Below the pieces are notes generated by a model that was not told where the DNA came from, ran no database searches, and saw only the letters and a list, made by a program, of their open reading frames with translations. This document shows positions 33,331 to 42,181 of a stretch of DNA of 64,000 bases, in pieces. The position numbers and the translations under genes are program-made. Each line of letters begins with the position of its first letter. Position 1 is the first letter of the stretch. Source of the DNA: Flavobacterium humidisoli (GTDB lineage Bacteria; Bacteroidota; Bacteroidia; Flavobacteriales; Flavobacteriaceae); NCBI RefSeq assembly GCF_023272795.1, contig NZ_CP096829.1, forward strand, positions 2,046,001-2,110,000, written 5' to 3'.

Positions 33331-34737
33331 ATGGAAAAAGATAATATTGCAGTAGGTCTAGATATTGGAACAACCAAAATCGTTGCCATGATTGGCAAAA
33401 AAAATGAATATGGTAAGTTGGAGATTTTGGGCATTGGCAAATCCAAAAGTTTGGGTGTTGCCAGAGGAGTAGTAAACAACATTACGCAGACGATTCAATC
33501 GATACAGCAAGCGATAGTCGAAGCAGAAAATAATTCAGGATACAAAATTAAAGATGTGGTTGTGGGTATTGCCGGACAACACATCAGAAGTATTCAGCAT
33601 ACGGATTACATCAGTAGAAATAATCCAGAAGAAGTAATTGGCGAAAAAGATATTCAGCTTCTAATCGATCAGGTAAACAAACTGGCGATGTTACCAGGAG
33701 AGGAAATTATTCACGTTTTGCCTCAAGAGTTCAAAATTGACGGACAGTCTGAAATTAAAGAGCCAATCGGAATGTATGGCGGAAGATTAGAATCTAGTTT
33801 TCACGTTGTAGTTGGACAGGCATCTTCAATCAGAAATGTGGGAAGATGTATTCAGAGTTCAGGAATAGAGTTGTCTGGATTGACACTAGAACCATTAGCT
33901 TCGGCAGATGCTGTTTTGAGTCAGGAAGAAAAAGAAGCTGGTGTTGCACTTATCGATATTGGTGGTGGAACAACAGATTTAGCCATTTTTAAAGACGGTA
34001 TCATTCGTCATACGGCTGTAATTCCTTTTGGAGGAAATGTAATTACAGATGATATTAAAGAAGGCTGTTCAATTATCGAAAAACAAGCTGAACTTTTAAA
34101 AATAAAATTTGGATCTGCTTGGCCAGGCGAAAATAAAGATAACGAGATCGTTTCTATTCCAGGTTTAAGAGGAAGAGAGCCTAAAGAAATTTCGCTTAAA
34201 AACTTATCTAAAATTATCCACGCAAGAGTTGTGGAAATTGTAGAACAAGTTTTTGCAGAAATTAAAGCGTATGGACACGAAGATCCTCGTAAAAAATTAA
34301 TCGCTGGAATTGTTTTAACAGGTGGCGGTGCACAATTAAAGCACATTAAACAGCTGGTAGAATATATTACAGGAATGGATACAAGAATTGGTTATCCGAA
34401 CGAGCATTTGGCAGGAAACTCTGGAGAAGAAATCTCTAGCCCGTTATATGCAACTGCAGTAGGATTGGTAATGAACAGTATCGAAAACAGTTCGCAAAGC
34501 GCTGTTAGAATGGAAATGGTGCAAGAGCAACCAAAAATTGTTTATAGAACTGCTCCACCAGTACAGCGATACGAAGTTGAAGAAAACTACGTTGAAAGAG
34601 TAGAAACTATTGATGAGCCTGAAGAAGTTGTAAGTCAGAAGGCACCTAAAAATGAATCTACTGAAACCAAAATAAGAAGATCATTTTTTGATCGATATGT
34701 CGACAAAATCAAAGAATTTTTAGACAACGCAGAATAA
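33331..34737 (+). CDS. ftsA: Cell division protein FtsA
   Basis: Actin-like ATPase that tethers FtsZ to the membrane. The ASKHA phosphate-1 motif is GLDIGTTKI at about 8-16, the phosphate-2 motif ALIDIGGGTTDLA near 207-219, and the adenosine motif IVLTGGGAQLKHI near 328-340. The SHS2-like 1C subdomain is present. The acidic 50-residue linker ends in an amphipathic helix (RSFFDRYVDKIKEFLDN), the membrane anchor. 468 aa is longer than E. coli FtsA because of the linker. Confidence 0.95.
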   Translation: MEKDNIAVGLDIGTTKIVAMIGKKNEYGKLEILGIGKSKSLGVARGVVNNITQTIQSIQQAIVEAENNSGYKIKDVVVGIAGQHIRSIQHTDYISRNNPEEVIGEKDIQLLIDQVNKLAMLPGEEIIHVLPQEFKIDGQSEIKEPIGMYGGRLESSFHVVVGQASSIRNVGRCIQSSGIELSGLTLEPLASADAVLSQEEKEAGVALIDIGGGTTDLAIFKDGIIRHTAVIPFGGNVITDDIKEGCSIIEKQAELLKIKFGSAWPGENKDNEIVSIPGLRGREPKEISLKNLSKIIHARVVEIVEQVFAEIKAYGHEDPRKKLIAGIVLTGGGAQLKHIKQLVEYITGMDTRIGYPNEHLAGNSGEEISSPLYATAVGLVMNSIENSSQSAVRMEMVQEQPKIVYRTAPPVQRYEVEENYVERVETIDEPEEVVSQKAPKNESTETKIRRSFFDRYVDKIKEFLDNAE

Positions 34738-34816
34738 TAAAAAGAGAAGGATTATTTCTTGCCCCAAGTCAAGAAGTAAAAAATGTACTTAATAAGAATT
34801 TCAAAAAACCAAAAAG

Positions 34817-36811
34817 ATGATGAGCAACTCAGAATTTGGAAGTATTTCATTTGATTTACCAAAAAATCAATCAAATGTAATCAAAGTAATAGGTGTAGGT
34901 GGAGGCGGAAGTAACGCAATTAACCACATGTTCAAACAAGGTATTAAAGGCGTAGATTTTATCGTTTGTAATACCGATTCGCAAGCGCTTCAAAATAGTT
35001 CAGTACCCAATAAAATTCAGTTAGGAGTTAATTTAACTGAAGGATTAGGAGCTGGAGCAAATCCAGACGTTGGACAGCAGTCGGCAATTGAAAGTATTTC
35101 GGATATTGAAAAAATGTTGGACCGTGGTACTAAGATGGTGTTCATTACTGCCGGTATGGGTGGTGGAACAGGAACTGGTGCGGCTCCAGTAATTGCGCAA
35201 TTAGCAAAAGAAAGAGAAATATTGACAGTTGGTATCGTGACCATTCCGTTTCAGTTTGAAGGGAAAGTACGTCAGGAGCAAGCTATTATTGGAATTGAGA
35301 AATTGCGCAAGCAAGTCGATTCTTTAATTGTAATCAACAATAATAAATTAAGAGAAGTATACGGAAATCTAGGTTTTAAAGCTGGATTCTCGAAGGCGGA
35401 TGAAGTTTTGGCAACAGCCTCTAGAGGTATTGCTGAAGTAATTACGCACCACTATACTCAGAATATCGATTTACGTGACGCGAAAACTGTTTTGGCTAAC
35501 AGTGGGACTGCTATAATGGGGTCTTCTGTAGCGGAAGGCGAAAACAGAGCTAAAGATGCTATCGTTTCGGCTTTGGATTCTCCATTGTTGAATGATAATA
35601 AAATTACAGGTGCCAAAAACGTATTGTTGCTTATCGTTTCTGGAACTAATGAGATTACTCTGGACGAAATTGGAGAAATCAACGATCACATCCAAGCTGA
35701 AGCGGGTTACAATGCAAACATTATCATGGGAGTTGGTGAAGACGAAAGTCTTGGCGAAGCTATTGCAGTAACTATTATCGCAACAGGTTTTGATGTAGAA
35801 CAGCAAAATGAAATTGTAAATACAGAACCAAAGAAAATCATTCATACGTTAGAAGATGAGCAAAGAAGTGTTCATAATCTAACAAATAAACCGCTTGCAT
35901 CTTTTGATTTAACTGTGGATACACCAACAGCAAAAGTGGAAGATAAAGTAGTGTTTGATTTAATTGATGACGACGAAACTTTTACTCCAACTCCAGTTCA
36001 AGCTGTTGCTCCAGCTATCAATCAGGAAGAGTTAGTGGTTATGTCTGAGTTTATCAAAAATCTGGATGTAACTTTCGAAATTGTTTCGCCAATTACAGAT
36101 ATCGATTTTACAATCTCTGCTCCTGAAACACCAGCAGCAAGAGAAGTGCAACAGCCGCAAGTACAGCAGCCGCCAGTGCAACAGCAAAGAGTTTTTGAAA
36201 GAGAAGAGCAAACTACTTTTTCTTTTGATCTTCCTTTGTTTAAGCAAGAACCTATAAAAAGAGAACCAGTTGTTGAAGATAACAGAGTTTTATTTGAATT
36301 GACAAATGAAACTCGTGATATTAAAGTAAACGATCCAGTACAATTTGTTCCTGTAACTGAAGTTTCTGATAACGGAATAATTAAGTATTCTCTAGAAGAA
36401 TATATGGAAGTTGAAAACGATTTATTAGCTTCTAAACCAGTTGAAAAAGTAGTTGAAGATACAATTCCAGAGGAATTAAACATTACGTTGAAACCGAGAC
36501 CAGATTTTGCTAGCCAACCTGATTTCGCTACAACTTCTGAAGTTTCTCCTTTAGAATTAACTATTGAAGAAACATTACATTTAAGAGCTGAAGAAAGAAG
36601 AAAGAAACTAAAAGAGTTTAACTATAAATTTCATAACAATGTTTCTAGAATTGATGAGTTGGAAAAAGAGCCAGCTTATAAAAGATTAGGAATAGATTTA
36701 TCGAATTCACAGTCTAACAATACAAATTCTAGAATTTCTGTTGGAACAGATAGTAACAACGATTTGCAATTACGTTCAAACAATTCATTTTTGCACGATA
36801 ACGTAGATTAA
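34817..36811 (+). CDS. ftsZ: Cell division protein FtsZ with a long C-terminal extension
   Basis: Tubulin-like GTPase that builds the Z ring. The GTP-binding G-box GGGTGTG lies at 115-121 and the T7 loop N216-x-D218-x-x-D221 completes the active site of the next subunit. The globular core ends near residue 335. The remaining 330 residues are a Gln/Pro/Glu-rich disordered linker (near 440-455 a PQVQQPPVQQQ stretch). At the end is a conserved block with RAEERRKKLKEFN and EPAYKRLGIDL. At 664 aa it is far longer than the about 380 aa of E. coli FtsZ. Two adjacent ATGs can serve as start. Confidence 0.95.
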   Translation: MMSNSEFGSISFDLPKNQSNVIKVIGVGGGGSNAINHMFKQGIKGVDFIVCNTDSQALQNSSVPNKIQLGVNLTEGLGAGANPDVGQQSAIESISDIEKMLDRGTKMVFITAGMGGGTGTGAAPVIAQLAKEREILTVGIVTIPFQFEGKVRQEQAIIGIEKLRKQVDSLIVINNNKLREVYGNLGFKAGFSKADEVLATASRGIAEVITHHYTQNIDLRDAKTVLANSGTAIMGSSVAEGENRAKDAIVSALDSPLLNDNKITGAKNVLLLIVSGTNEITLDEIGEINDHIQAEAGYNANIIMGVGEDESLGEAIAVTIIATGFDVEQQNEIVNTEPKKIIHTLEDEQRSVHNLTNKPLASFDLTVDTPTAKVEDKVVFDLIDDDETFTPTPVQAVAPAINQEELVVMSEFIKNLDVTFEIVSPITDIDFTISAPETPAAREVQQPQVQQPPVQQQRVFEREEQTTFSFDLPLFKQEPIKREPVVEDNRVLFELTNETRDIKVNDPVQFVPVTEVSDNGIIKYSLEEYMEVENDLLASKPVEKVVEDTIPEELNITLKPRPDFASQPDFATTSEVSPLELTIEETLHLRAEERRKKLKEFNYKFHNNVSRIDELEKEPAYKRLGIDLSNSQSNNTNSRISVGTDSNNDLQLRSNNSFLHDNVD

Positions 36812-36832
36812 TTTTACAATCATAATATTTGG

Positions 36833-36872
36833 TAACCCGAAAATTGGATTTAATTTTCGGGTTATTTTTTTT
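36833..36872 (+). terminator. Terminator of the dcw cluster
   Basis: TAACCCGAAAATT (36833-36845) and AATTTTCGGGTTA (36852-36864) are perfect 13-base arms around a 6-base loop, followed by T8. It lies 22 bases after ftsZ and closes the cluster. Confidence 0.92.
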
Positions 36873-37015
36873 ATCTTCGCACAGAATTTCAAAATTTGAC
36901 TCCTTAAATAGGTTTTTAAAGTGAATCTTATTGTTACTTTGAATAGAGTCGAGAAAAAATTCCAAATTAATATATCAATTAATAGGCTTTGGCTTATTTA
37001 AAATAAAACATAAAC

Positions 37016-37465
37016 ATGAGTTTACAAACACAAATAATGGACGAGATCAAAACGGCCATGAAAGCAAAAGATACAGTAGCTTTAGAGGCTTTAAGAGCTG
37101 TTAAATCAGAATTGTTATTGGCTTCAACAGCTTCTGGATCTAAAGAAGATTTATCTGAAGATGAAGAGATTAAATTACTTCAGAGATTGGTTAAAACTCG
37201 TAAAGAAAGCGCAAGAATCTTTACAGAGCAAAACCGTCCAGATTTAGCTGAACCAGAATTGGCTCAAGTTGCGGTAATCGAGAAGTTTTTACCAGCTCAG
37301 TTAAGCGAAGAAGAAGTAGAAGCTGTAATAGCAAAAATTATTGCAGAAACAGGTGCTTCTGGAATCGCTTCAATGGGTAAAGTAATGGGATTAGCATCTG
37401 CTCAATTAGGAGGAACTGCTGAAGGAAAAACCATTTCTACAATTGTAAAGAAACTATTATCATAA
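37016..37465 (+). CDS. GatB/YqeY domain protein
   Basis: 149 aa, made only of the YqeY domain that resembles the C-terminal tRNA-binding domain of GatB. Conserved blocks are DEIKTAMKAKDTVALEALRA near the start, EKFLPAQLSEEEV in the middle, and GKVMGLASAQLGGTAEGKTI near the end. From memory the position after ftsZ is common in Flavobacteriia. The likely role is tRNA- or amidotransferase-related, but free-standing YqeY proteins have no proven function. It is transcribed separately, after a strong terminator. Confidence 0.9.
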   Translation: MSLQTQIMDEIKTAMKAKDTVALEALRAVKSELLLASTASGSKEDLSEDEEIKLLQRLVKTRKESARIFTEQNRPDLAEPELAQVAVIEKFLPAQLSEEEVEAVIAKIIAETGASGIASMGKVMGLASAQLGGTAEGKTISTIVKKLLS

Positions 37466-37470
37466 ATAAT

Positions 37471-37540
37471 AATTTTAGATTTTAGAATGTAGATTTTAGA
37501 TTCCAATCAGTAATCTAAAATCTATAATCTGAAATCATAA
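37471..37540. repeat. TTTTAGATTTTAGA inverted repeat without a gene
   Basis: The left arm AATTTTAGATTTTAGA (37471-37486 and on to 37503) faces a right arm with TAATCTAAAATCTATAATC (37510-37540) at a spacing of 6 bases. It is the same repeat family as around the four-helix-bundle gene at 28.2-28.7 kb. It fills the gap between the yqeY-like gene and the tRNA. Confidence 0.65.
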
Positions 37541-37547
37541 ATAAACT

Positions 37548-37621
37548 GACCTCGTAGTTCAACTGGATAGAATATCAGATTTCGGCTCTGAGGGTTGGGG
37601 GTTCGAACCCCTCCGGGGTCA
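37548..37621 (+). tRNA. tRNA-Arg (anticodon TCG)
   Basis: A full cloverleaf can be folded. The acceptor arm pairs GACCTCG with CGGGGTC (one G-T pair) and the D stem is GTTC/GAAT. The anticodon stem TCAGA/TCTGA has loop TTTCGGC with anticodon TCG at 37582-37584, and the T stem GGGGG/CCCTC has loop TTCGAAC. The discriminator base is A and CCA is not encoded. It reads CGA codons. It is 74 bases long and followed by its own terminator. Confidence 0.93.
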
Positions 37622-37633
37622 CTATAAAAAATG

Positions 37634-37670
37634 AAAGCCTGTAAAGTATTATTTTACAGGCTTTTTTATG
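37634..37670 (+). terminator. Terminator of tRNA-Arg
   Basis: AAAGCCTGTAAA (37634-37645) and TTTACAGGCTTT (37653-37664) form a perfect 12-bp stem with a 7-base loop and T run. Confidence 0.9.
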
Positions 37671-37732
37671 GTTCGAAAATTTTCATTATTTTCTTCTATA
37701 TCTTGAAAGGGTCTATATTTAAAGGAGTTATT

Positions 37733-37744
37733 GGTTCGAACTCC
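37733..37744 (+). other. T-arm-like tRNA fragment downstream of tRNA-Arg
   Basis: GGTTCGAACTCC resembles the T-loop and 3' T-stem of a tRNA (GGTTCGAACCCC in the intact gene 120 bases away). The stem pairs only partly. It could be the remnant of an integration site at the start of the accessory stretch, or chance. Confidence 0.3.
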
Positions 37745-37858
37745 ATTATGGATTTATTTTTACATTAATTATACAGATAATATAATTTTTAAATTCGCCT
37801 CCAGCTTATTTCAAATTCAAAATCATGACTAACGTATAGTAGTTGTTTTGGTGTGTAG

Positions 37859-38752
37859 TTATGTAGTTCTTTCTTTTAATATTTTGTCAAAATCTGTTCC
37901 CACTTTATCAATCAGCCCCGAAAAATGGCAAAAATAAAGTTCGCCGTTTTTATCATTTTCTTTTATGGCAATTATACCATCGTCAAATTCCGCTAAATGA
38001 AAATAATCTCCATCATCTAATCCCGTTCTCTGTATTTCAGAGATTCCTGAAATTCGAAATTCCTGAAATTCCAAGCCCTCGGTTTGCTCAATGATTTGTA
38101 TGTAACCATGTGGAAGGAATGATTCAATTTTCCGTTTAAATATCTCAATTTGCTGTGGAATTAACGGATTATATGCAGTTTTAATTGGTTTCACTTTTGC
38201 AATCTCTCCAATCACGCCATCAAAATTTGGAATCGTCTTGAATTCTGTTTTTTTTATACTAATTACAACTTTCTCATTTGGATCATTGTTGATCTTTTTA
38301 CTAATTACTTCAATATTGTCTGTTTTTTGAATTCGCTTGGGATTGGGGCTTATTTTCCATCCCCAAATCCTACCGTCATAACTATCAAATTCAATGCTGT
38401 ATTTTTCTTTGTTTACTTTAAATCTAATCGTTGCAATTTTACAATCGTCTTGTCTTGAGTATTTTAGGTCAGGCGACATTTTTTTATCTCCATATAGTTC
38501 TATTGACATACTCTTCTCCCAGTACTGCCTCCATTTACGCTTATTTTCGAAGTATTCAATTTGCTTCTTGATTTTTCCAGCTAAATCAGCATCAAACATA
38601 GATGTAAAAAGATCCAAAAGTTTTTTTTCGAGTTTCGTATAACCTTTTTTATTGAATTTTGGTCTGCGGATTTGAATTAAAATAAATGCTAGCCCAAAAT
38701 ACAAAATTATTAATCCTGTAATTATACTTAATAATATTATGAGTATTTCCAT
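37859..38752 (-). CDS. Membrane-anchored protein with SUKH-like C-terminal part
   Basis: 297 aa. One N-terminal transmembrane helix (3-29) is followed by a charged helical linker. An alpha/beta middle (KIATIRFKVNKEKYSIEFDS) comes next. The C-terminal 100 residues (ESFLPHGYIQIIEQTEGLEF, GISEIQRTGLDDGDYFHLAE, then FDDGIIAIKENDKNGELYFC) look like the beta core of SMI1/KNR4 (SUKH) proteins. SUKH proteins are often immunity factors against polymorphic toxins. No toxin gene is adjacent. The family call is inference; the middle part is not recognised. Confidence 0.5.
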   Translation of the reverse strand: MEILIILLSIITGLIILYFGLAFILIQIRRPKFNKKGYTKLEKKLLDLFTSMFDADLAGKIKKQIEYFENKRKWRQYWEKSMSIELYGDKKMSPDLKYSRQDDCKIATIRFKVNKEKYSIEFDSYDGRIWGWKISPNPKRIQKTDNIEVISKKINNDPNEKVVISIKKTEFKTIPNFDGVIGEIAKVKPIKTAYNPLIPQQIEIFKRKIESFLPHGYIQIIEQTEGLEFQEFRISGISEIQRTGLDDGDYFHLAEFDDGIIAIKENDKNGELYFCHFSGLIDKVGTDFDKILKERTT

Positions 38753-38912
38753 TGTTTAGTGTTTCGGTTCTTTTCTATGCACCACAACGCCTTGGTATTA
38801 AAGGGGGGCAAAATGAAGCCCATTCTTGAAATTTTGGTTTTAAATCTTTTCGAGCACCAAATTAAATTTAATAGAGCATAATCTCTCATCTATCGATGTA
38901 TCATTTCAGTTT

Positions 38913-39344
38913 TTAGAGACTGCTTTCAGTTTCTTCTTGCAAATTATTTATAAAATCTTCAAAGCTATTAGCGACTAATTCAAAAGCATCTTTTTTTGTT
39001 TTCCACTCTATTTCCATTTGGTATAATAATATTTTATCAATTGATTCATCATCAAATGATATACAAAAAACCCAGCCTCCATTATCTATTGCAAAAGGTA
39101 GTTTTTTTCCCAAACCTTGTTCTTTGAATTCTTTTACAAAATCGTACATCATCTTATAAGTTATAAATTGTGAAATTTCAAACAACTTTCCATCACTATT
39201 TATATACTTATTTTCCTTTACTGACAAATCTGCATATTCTGAAATAAAATCTTTAATATTATCAGGAATTTTTATACCGACTTCATTTTCAATTCTACGG
39301 AATTGATGCGGTAAAAAGCGATCATTTAGAGTTAACTTCCTCAT
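38913..39344 (-). CDS. SMI1/KNR4 (SUKH) family protein
   Basis: 143 aa. The pattern is that of SUKH-1: an opening helix and IENEVGIKIPDNIKDFISEY (the family's 'lp.d...f...yNGG' start), then LPFAIDNGGWVFCISFDDES in the core, and a closing SFEDFINNL helix. Known members are immunity proteins that neutralise nuclease-type toxins in contact-dependent competition. Neither a toxin nor a secretion gene is next to it. It stands alone with about 120-160 bases of unassigned DNA on either side. Confidence 0.75.
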   Translation of the reverse strand: MRKLTLNDRFLPHQFRRIENEVGIKIPDNIKDFISEYADLSVKENKYINSDGKLFEISQFITYKMMYDFVKEFKEQGLGKKLPFAIDNGGWVFCISFDDESIDKILLYQMEIEWKTKKDAFELVANSFEDFINNLQEETESSL

Positions 39345-39464
39345 AGTTTTTTTTGCTTGTACTTTTTCATTTAATGGATTATTTCCACGGCAGTTTTTTT
39401 AGATCAATGATGCAGCTAATATCATTCTTAAATTCGTTTTATTAGCTACGAATTGGCTGCAATT

Positions 39465-40016
39465 CTAGTTGTTAATTTGATTATTTCTTAAAGTATAAGT
39501 TACCAAGTTTTTTATATTCTGATGGGTGTTATTATATTTTTTCTTCTCCAATTCAAAGTTCAATTTTTTTAATATTGATACAGAATTAATATTGTCAGAA
39601 GACGGAAAAGCAGTTATTATTTTTGCTTTGATTTTTTCAAATGTATATTCTACAATTTTTTTGATTGCTTCGGTCATTATGCCTTTACTTTGAAATTCAC
39701 TCAACATTTCATATCCTATTTCTACAATTTCATTTTCTACATCAAAATTCCATAAACAAATTGAACCCATTAGATTATTATTTCCTTTTTCCGTTATAAC
39801 CCAATAAATGCATTCATTTTTCGCTATTAAATTTTGCATTTTAATTATGTATTCTTCTGCTTTTTTTAAGCTCGAGGAATTCTCTCTTCCAACAAAAGCA
39901 TTTACAATTGCATCAGAATGTAATTTATGGATTAAGACAACATCAGTGTTTTCAATATTTCTTAATGTTAATCTTTCGGTTATTAGTGTCGGAAAATCTT
40001 TAAAATCCAATTCCAT
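39465..40016 (-). CDS. GNAT-family N-acetyltransferase (RimJ/RimL type)
   Basis: 183 aa. The opening ITERLTLRNIENTDV is typical of RimJ/RimL-like acetyltransferases. The acetyl-CoA-binding region reads EIGYEMLSEFQSKGIMTEAI (pattern Q/R-x-x-G-x-G/M), and NINSVSILKKLNFE is the conserved motif B that usually reads N..S..vleKlGF. The substrate is unknown: it could be a ribosomal protein N-terminus, an antibiotic or a small amine. It lies within the run of isolated small minus-strand genes. Confidence 0.85.
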   Translation of the reverse strand: MELDFKDFPTLITERLTLRNIENTDVVLIHKLHSDAIVNAFVGRENSSSLKKAEEYIIKMQNLIAKNECIYWVITEKGNNNLMGSICLWNFDVENEIVEIGYEMLSEFQSKGIMTEAIKKIVEYTFEKIKAKIITAFPSSDNINSVSILKKLNFELEKKKYNNTHQNIKNLVTYTLRNNQINN

Positions 40017-40217
40017 TCTGTAATTTTTTTGATTAAAATTTTATGTGAAATTTTAGCTTTTGCTTGCCGTTAACGGGAATATGCTACTGATAACATAAGA
40101 CAGCTCAGCCCCAAATTGGATGGATATGTTTTATAGATTTCAGGGTTTGCTTTTTATCAAATATAAAATTAATTACTTCAATTTGATTTGTCTATGTTTC
40201 AGTTTTGGCTCGTTGGA

Positions 40218-40397
40218 TTATTTTTTAGAATTTTTAATGATGTAATAAACCGAAAACGCAAAAACTACAAAATATATAACTGCCAATGCGGGATTTTCAA
40301 ATTTTAGACTTTTAAAATCAAATTGTTTGTATAAAGTTACGCCTAAAATGATCGCAATAATCCAAAAAACAAATGTGATAGGTTTTTTATTTTCCAT
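40218..40397 (-). CDS. Small two-helix membrane protein (59 aa)
   Basis: An ATG at 40395-40397 opens 59 codons to TAA at 40218-40220. The product has two hydrophobic stretches, about 7-20 (ITFVFWIIAIILGV) and 38-54 (PALAVIYFVVFAFSVYY), with a short polar loop between and a Lys-rich end. The reading frame has typical codon choice. No family is recognised. It is probably an inner-membrane protein. Confidence 0.55.
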   Translation of the reverse strand: MENKKPITFVFWIIAIILGVTLYKQFDFKSLKFENPALAVIYFVVFAFSVYYIIKNSKK

Positions 40398-40431
40398 GGT
40401 TTTAAGTTTTTAAAGTTAATTTTAATGCCAA

Positions 40432-41202
40432 TTAGTTGCCATCGTATATGATAACACTTTGAAGTCCTAGTTTTTCTAAATCTACTTCGATATTTATATT
40501 TTGATTTTCTGCCAGTTTTAAGATTGATTCTCGCATATTCGTTCCAGAAACAACTCCAAAATCATTTTCAATGGCAATTTCTATAAATTTCAAAAAATCA
40601 TTGAAATATTCTTTGGAATTAGTTGGAACTAAATTAGAACGGTCTAGCCACAATAATTTTAAGTCTTCGTTTGTAATCCAGTTCATGATTCCCGAACCGT
40701 AAGAGTGGGTAAATCCGCATGGTGAATTGTCTATTTGCGAAATAATTGCTTCTGCTACAGATTTTGGTTTTGCACCAACATTTCCAGAAAAAATTCTACG
40801 TCCTAAAATGAGATGCGGATTAAATGCAGCACATTCCGAAAACATTATTAACGTTAGTACCGTCGCAAGATCATCAGCTGCGGTTCCATTTTGTTTGTAG
40901 AATTCGTCTGTATCTTTTAGCATCTTCTGCATGAATGTTTGATATTCTTCGTCTGGTTTTTTCTTCCGGGTTTCTATCTCATAGAGAAGTTTATGAGTTT
41001 TAAAATCTTCGTCAAAAAATTGACAATATTCCAAGACAGAAGTGATTCTTTTATCATTGTCAGAATTATGAAACAAAAGATAGTTGCCTAATTTTGAATC
41101 AAAGTATTTTTTAAGCAAATTTCCTTTGCCTGTAAGATCAGGAACTACTTTTTCATAAAAGTGTTTGTCACTAAAAAAATGTAAGGTATTCCAATCTCCC
41201 AT
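40432..41202 (-). CDS. Conserved-looking cytosolic protein of unknown function
   Basis: 256 aa without signal peptide or membrane helices. It starts GDWNTLHFFSDKHFYEKVVP and contains the motifs CAAFNPHLILGRRIFSGN and SPCGFTHSYGSGIMNWI. Mostly helical with aromatic-rich turns. The tone is that of proteins found near toxin-immunity loci, but no domain is recognised. It lies 12 bases after the lipoprotein gene 41215-42075, so both are probably co-transcribed. Confidence 0.6.
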   Translation of the reverse strand: MGDWNTLHFFSDKHFYEKVVPDLTGKGNLLKKYFDSKLGNYLLFHNSDNDKRITSVLEYCQFFDEDFKTHKLLYEIETRKKKPDEEYQTFMQKMLKDTDEFYKQNGTAADDLATVLTLIMFSECAAFNPHLILGRRIFSGNVGAKPKSVAEAIISQIDNSPCGFTHSYGSGIMNWITNEDLKLLWLDRSNLVPTNSKEYFNDFLKFIEIAIENDFGVVSGTNMRESILKLAENQNINIEVDLEKLGLQSVIIYDGN

Positions 41203-41214
41203 TATAATTTTTTT

Positions 41215-42075
41215 TTACAATTTACTCTGTTCCGCACGTAAAATATCAAAAATACTCTCACTCTTAAAGTTCTCTAGAAACAAATTGATTAGAGGAACAG
41301 TTGGGCTTTTTGGATATTTTTTTAAGAAACGATTAAACTCCTGAATGTTTTCTGGATAAATATATTTTTCATCTGAAGACCTTTCGGCTGTTGGCGTATT
41401 GTCTTGGCCCACCAGATAATCCATTTGATAATTTTTGTATTCCTCTTTTACAGAAGCAATTAATTTTGAATTAGGGTATTTGGTCATAAAATTTTCCCAC
41501 GAAATGATTCGATCGCCCAAATCTTTAAAAGAGATTACTAGTCCTGCATCTGCAGAATATAGCGACTTGTTTTCTTCGCTTTTTAAGTACAAATAATCTT
41601 TGTAATCATCTGTGACATAGTTTTTGAAAATCTTATAATAGAAATCATTTAGAGGCTCAATTTCAACATATCCTTCTCCTATTTCCCAATATTGCACTTG
41701 ATGTTTTGAAAGCTTTTCACCTAAAAGTTTAACCGCTTTTTTATCGGCTTCATCATCATTATAAAACTTATCTAATACTCCAGATTCTTTTGCGGCTATC
41801 TGTTGCAATAAAGTACTGTTTTCTTCAAAATATTTTTCATACAATGCATTGGCAGCTTCTTTATTGGATAATGATTTTAATTGGAGAACCAGTTCGTTTT
41901 TGTTTTTAGAAAATTGTTCTAATAAGTTAGAATCTGATTGTTTTATTTTTGCAGCATCTTCAACTTTAATACTGTCTTTTTTTATTTCTGTTTTTCCAGA
42001 AACGCTTTCATTAGCTGTTTGTTTGCAAGAAGAAAGTAAAATTACAGAAGTAATAGCGATAATGAATTTTCTCAT
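41215..42075 (-). CDS. Lipoprotein of unknown function
   Basis: 286 aa. The signal peptide ends in lipobox LLSSC (C17), followed by a Ser/Thr/Lys linker. The mature part is helical (NELVLQLKSLSNKEAANALY, LLGEKLSKHQVQYW) with TPR-like PNS/PKSPT helix turns near residues 205 and 257 (FMTKYPNSKLI, FLKKYPKSPTV). These repeat-like YPxS turns suggest a few degenerate TPR-type helices. It is the first gene of a two-gene unit. Function is unknown. Confidence 0.62.
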   Translation of the reverse strand: MRKFIIAITSVILLSSCKQTANESVSGKTEIKKDSIKVEDAAKIKQSDSNLLEQFSKNKNELVLQLKSLSNKEAANALYEKYFEENSTLLQQIAAKESGVLDKFYNDDEADKKAVKLLGEKLSKHQVQYWEIGEGYVEIEPLNDFYYKIFKNYVTDDYKDYLYLKSEENKSLYSADAGLVISFKDLGDRIISWENFMTKYPNSKLIASVKEEYKNYQMDYLVGQDNTPTAERSSDEKYIYPENIQEFNRFLKKYPKSPTVPLINLFLENFKSESIFDILRAEQSKL

Positions 42076-42113
42076 TTTATGGCTGAATTTTTTTTGTAAT
42101 GTTTTTTAATAAA

Positions 42114-42148
42114 AAAGGACAAAAAGATAAAACTCTTCTTTGCCCTTT
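42114..42148 (-). terminator. Terminator of the membrane protein gene at 42182
   Basis: AAAGGACAAA (42114-42123) pairs with TTTGCCCTTT (42139-42148) with one A-C mismatch. On the minus strand it runs into T6. Confidence 0.65.
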
Positions 42149-42181
42149 AATTTTTTTAGAAATGAATTAGATTGAAGAAAA

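Noticed and set aside
34755..34776. TTCTTG/CAAGAA inverted repeat between ftsA and ftsZ as a terminator
   Set aside because: Weak 6-bp stem without a T run; ftsA and ftsZ are expected to be co-transcribed.
37745..40217. Integron-type attC sites between the lone accessory genes
   Set aside because: CGTT-containing words occur after some genes, but no RYYYAAC/GTTRRRY pairs with hairpin geometry were found.
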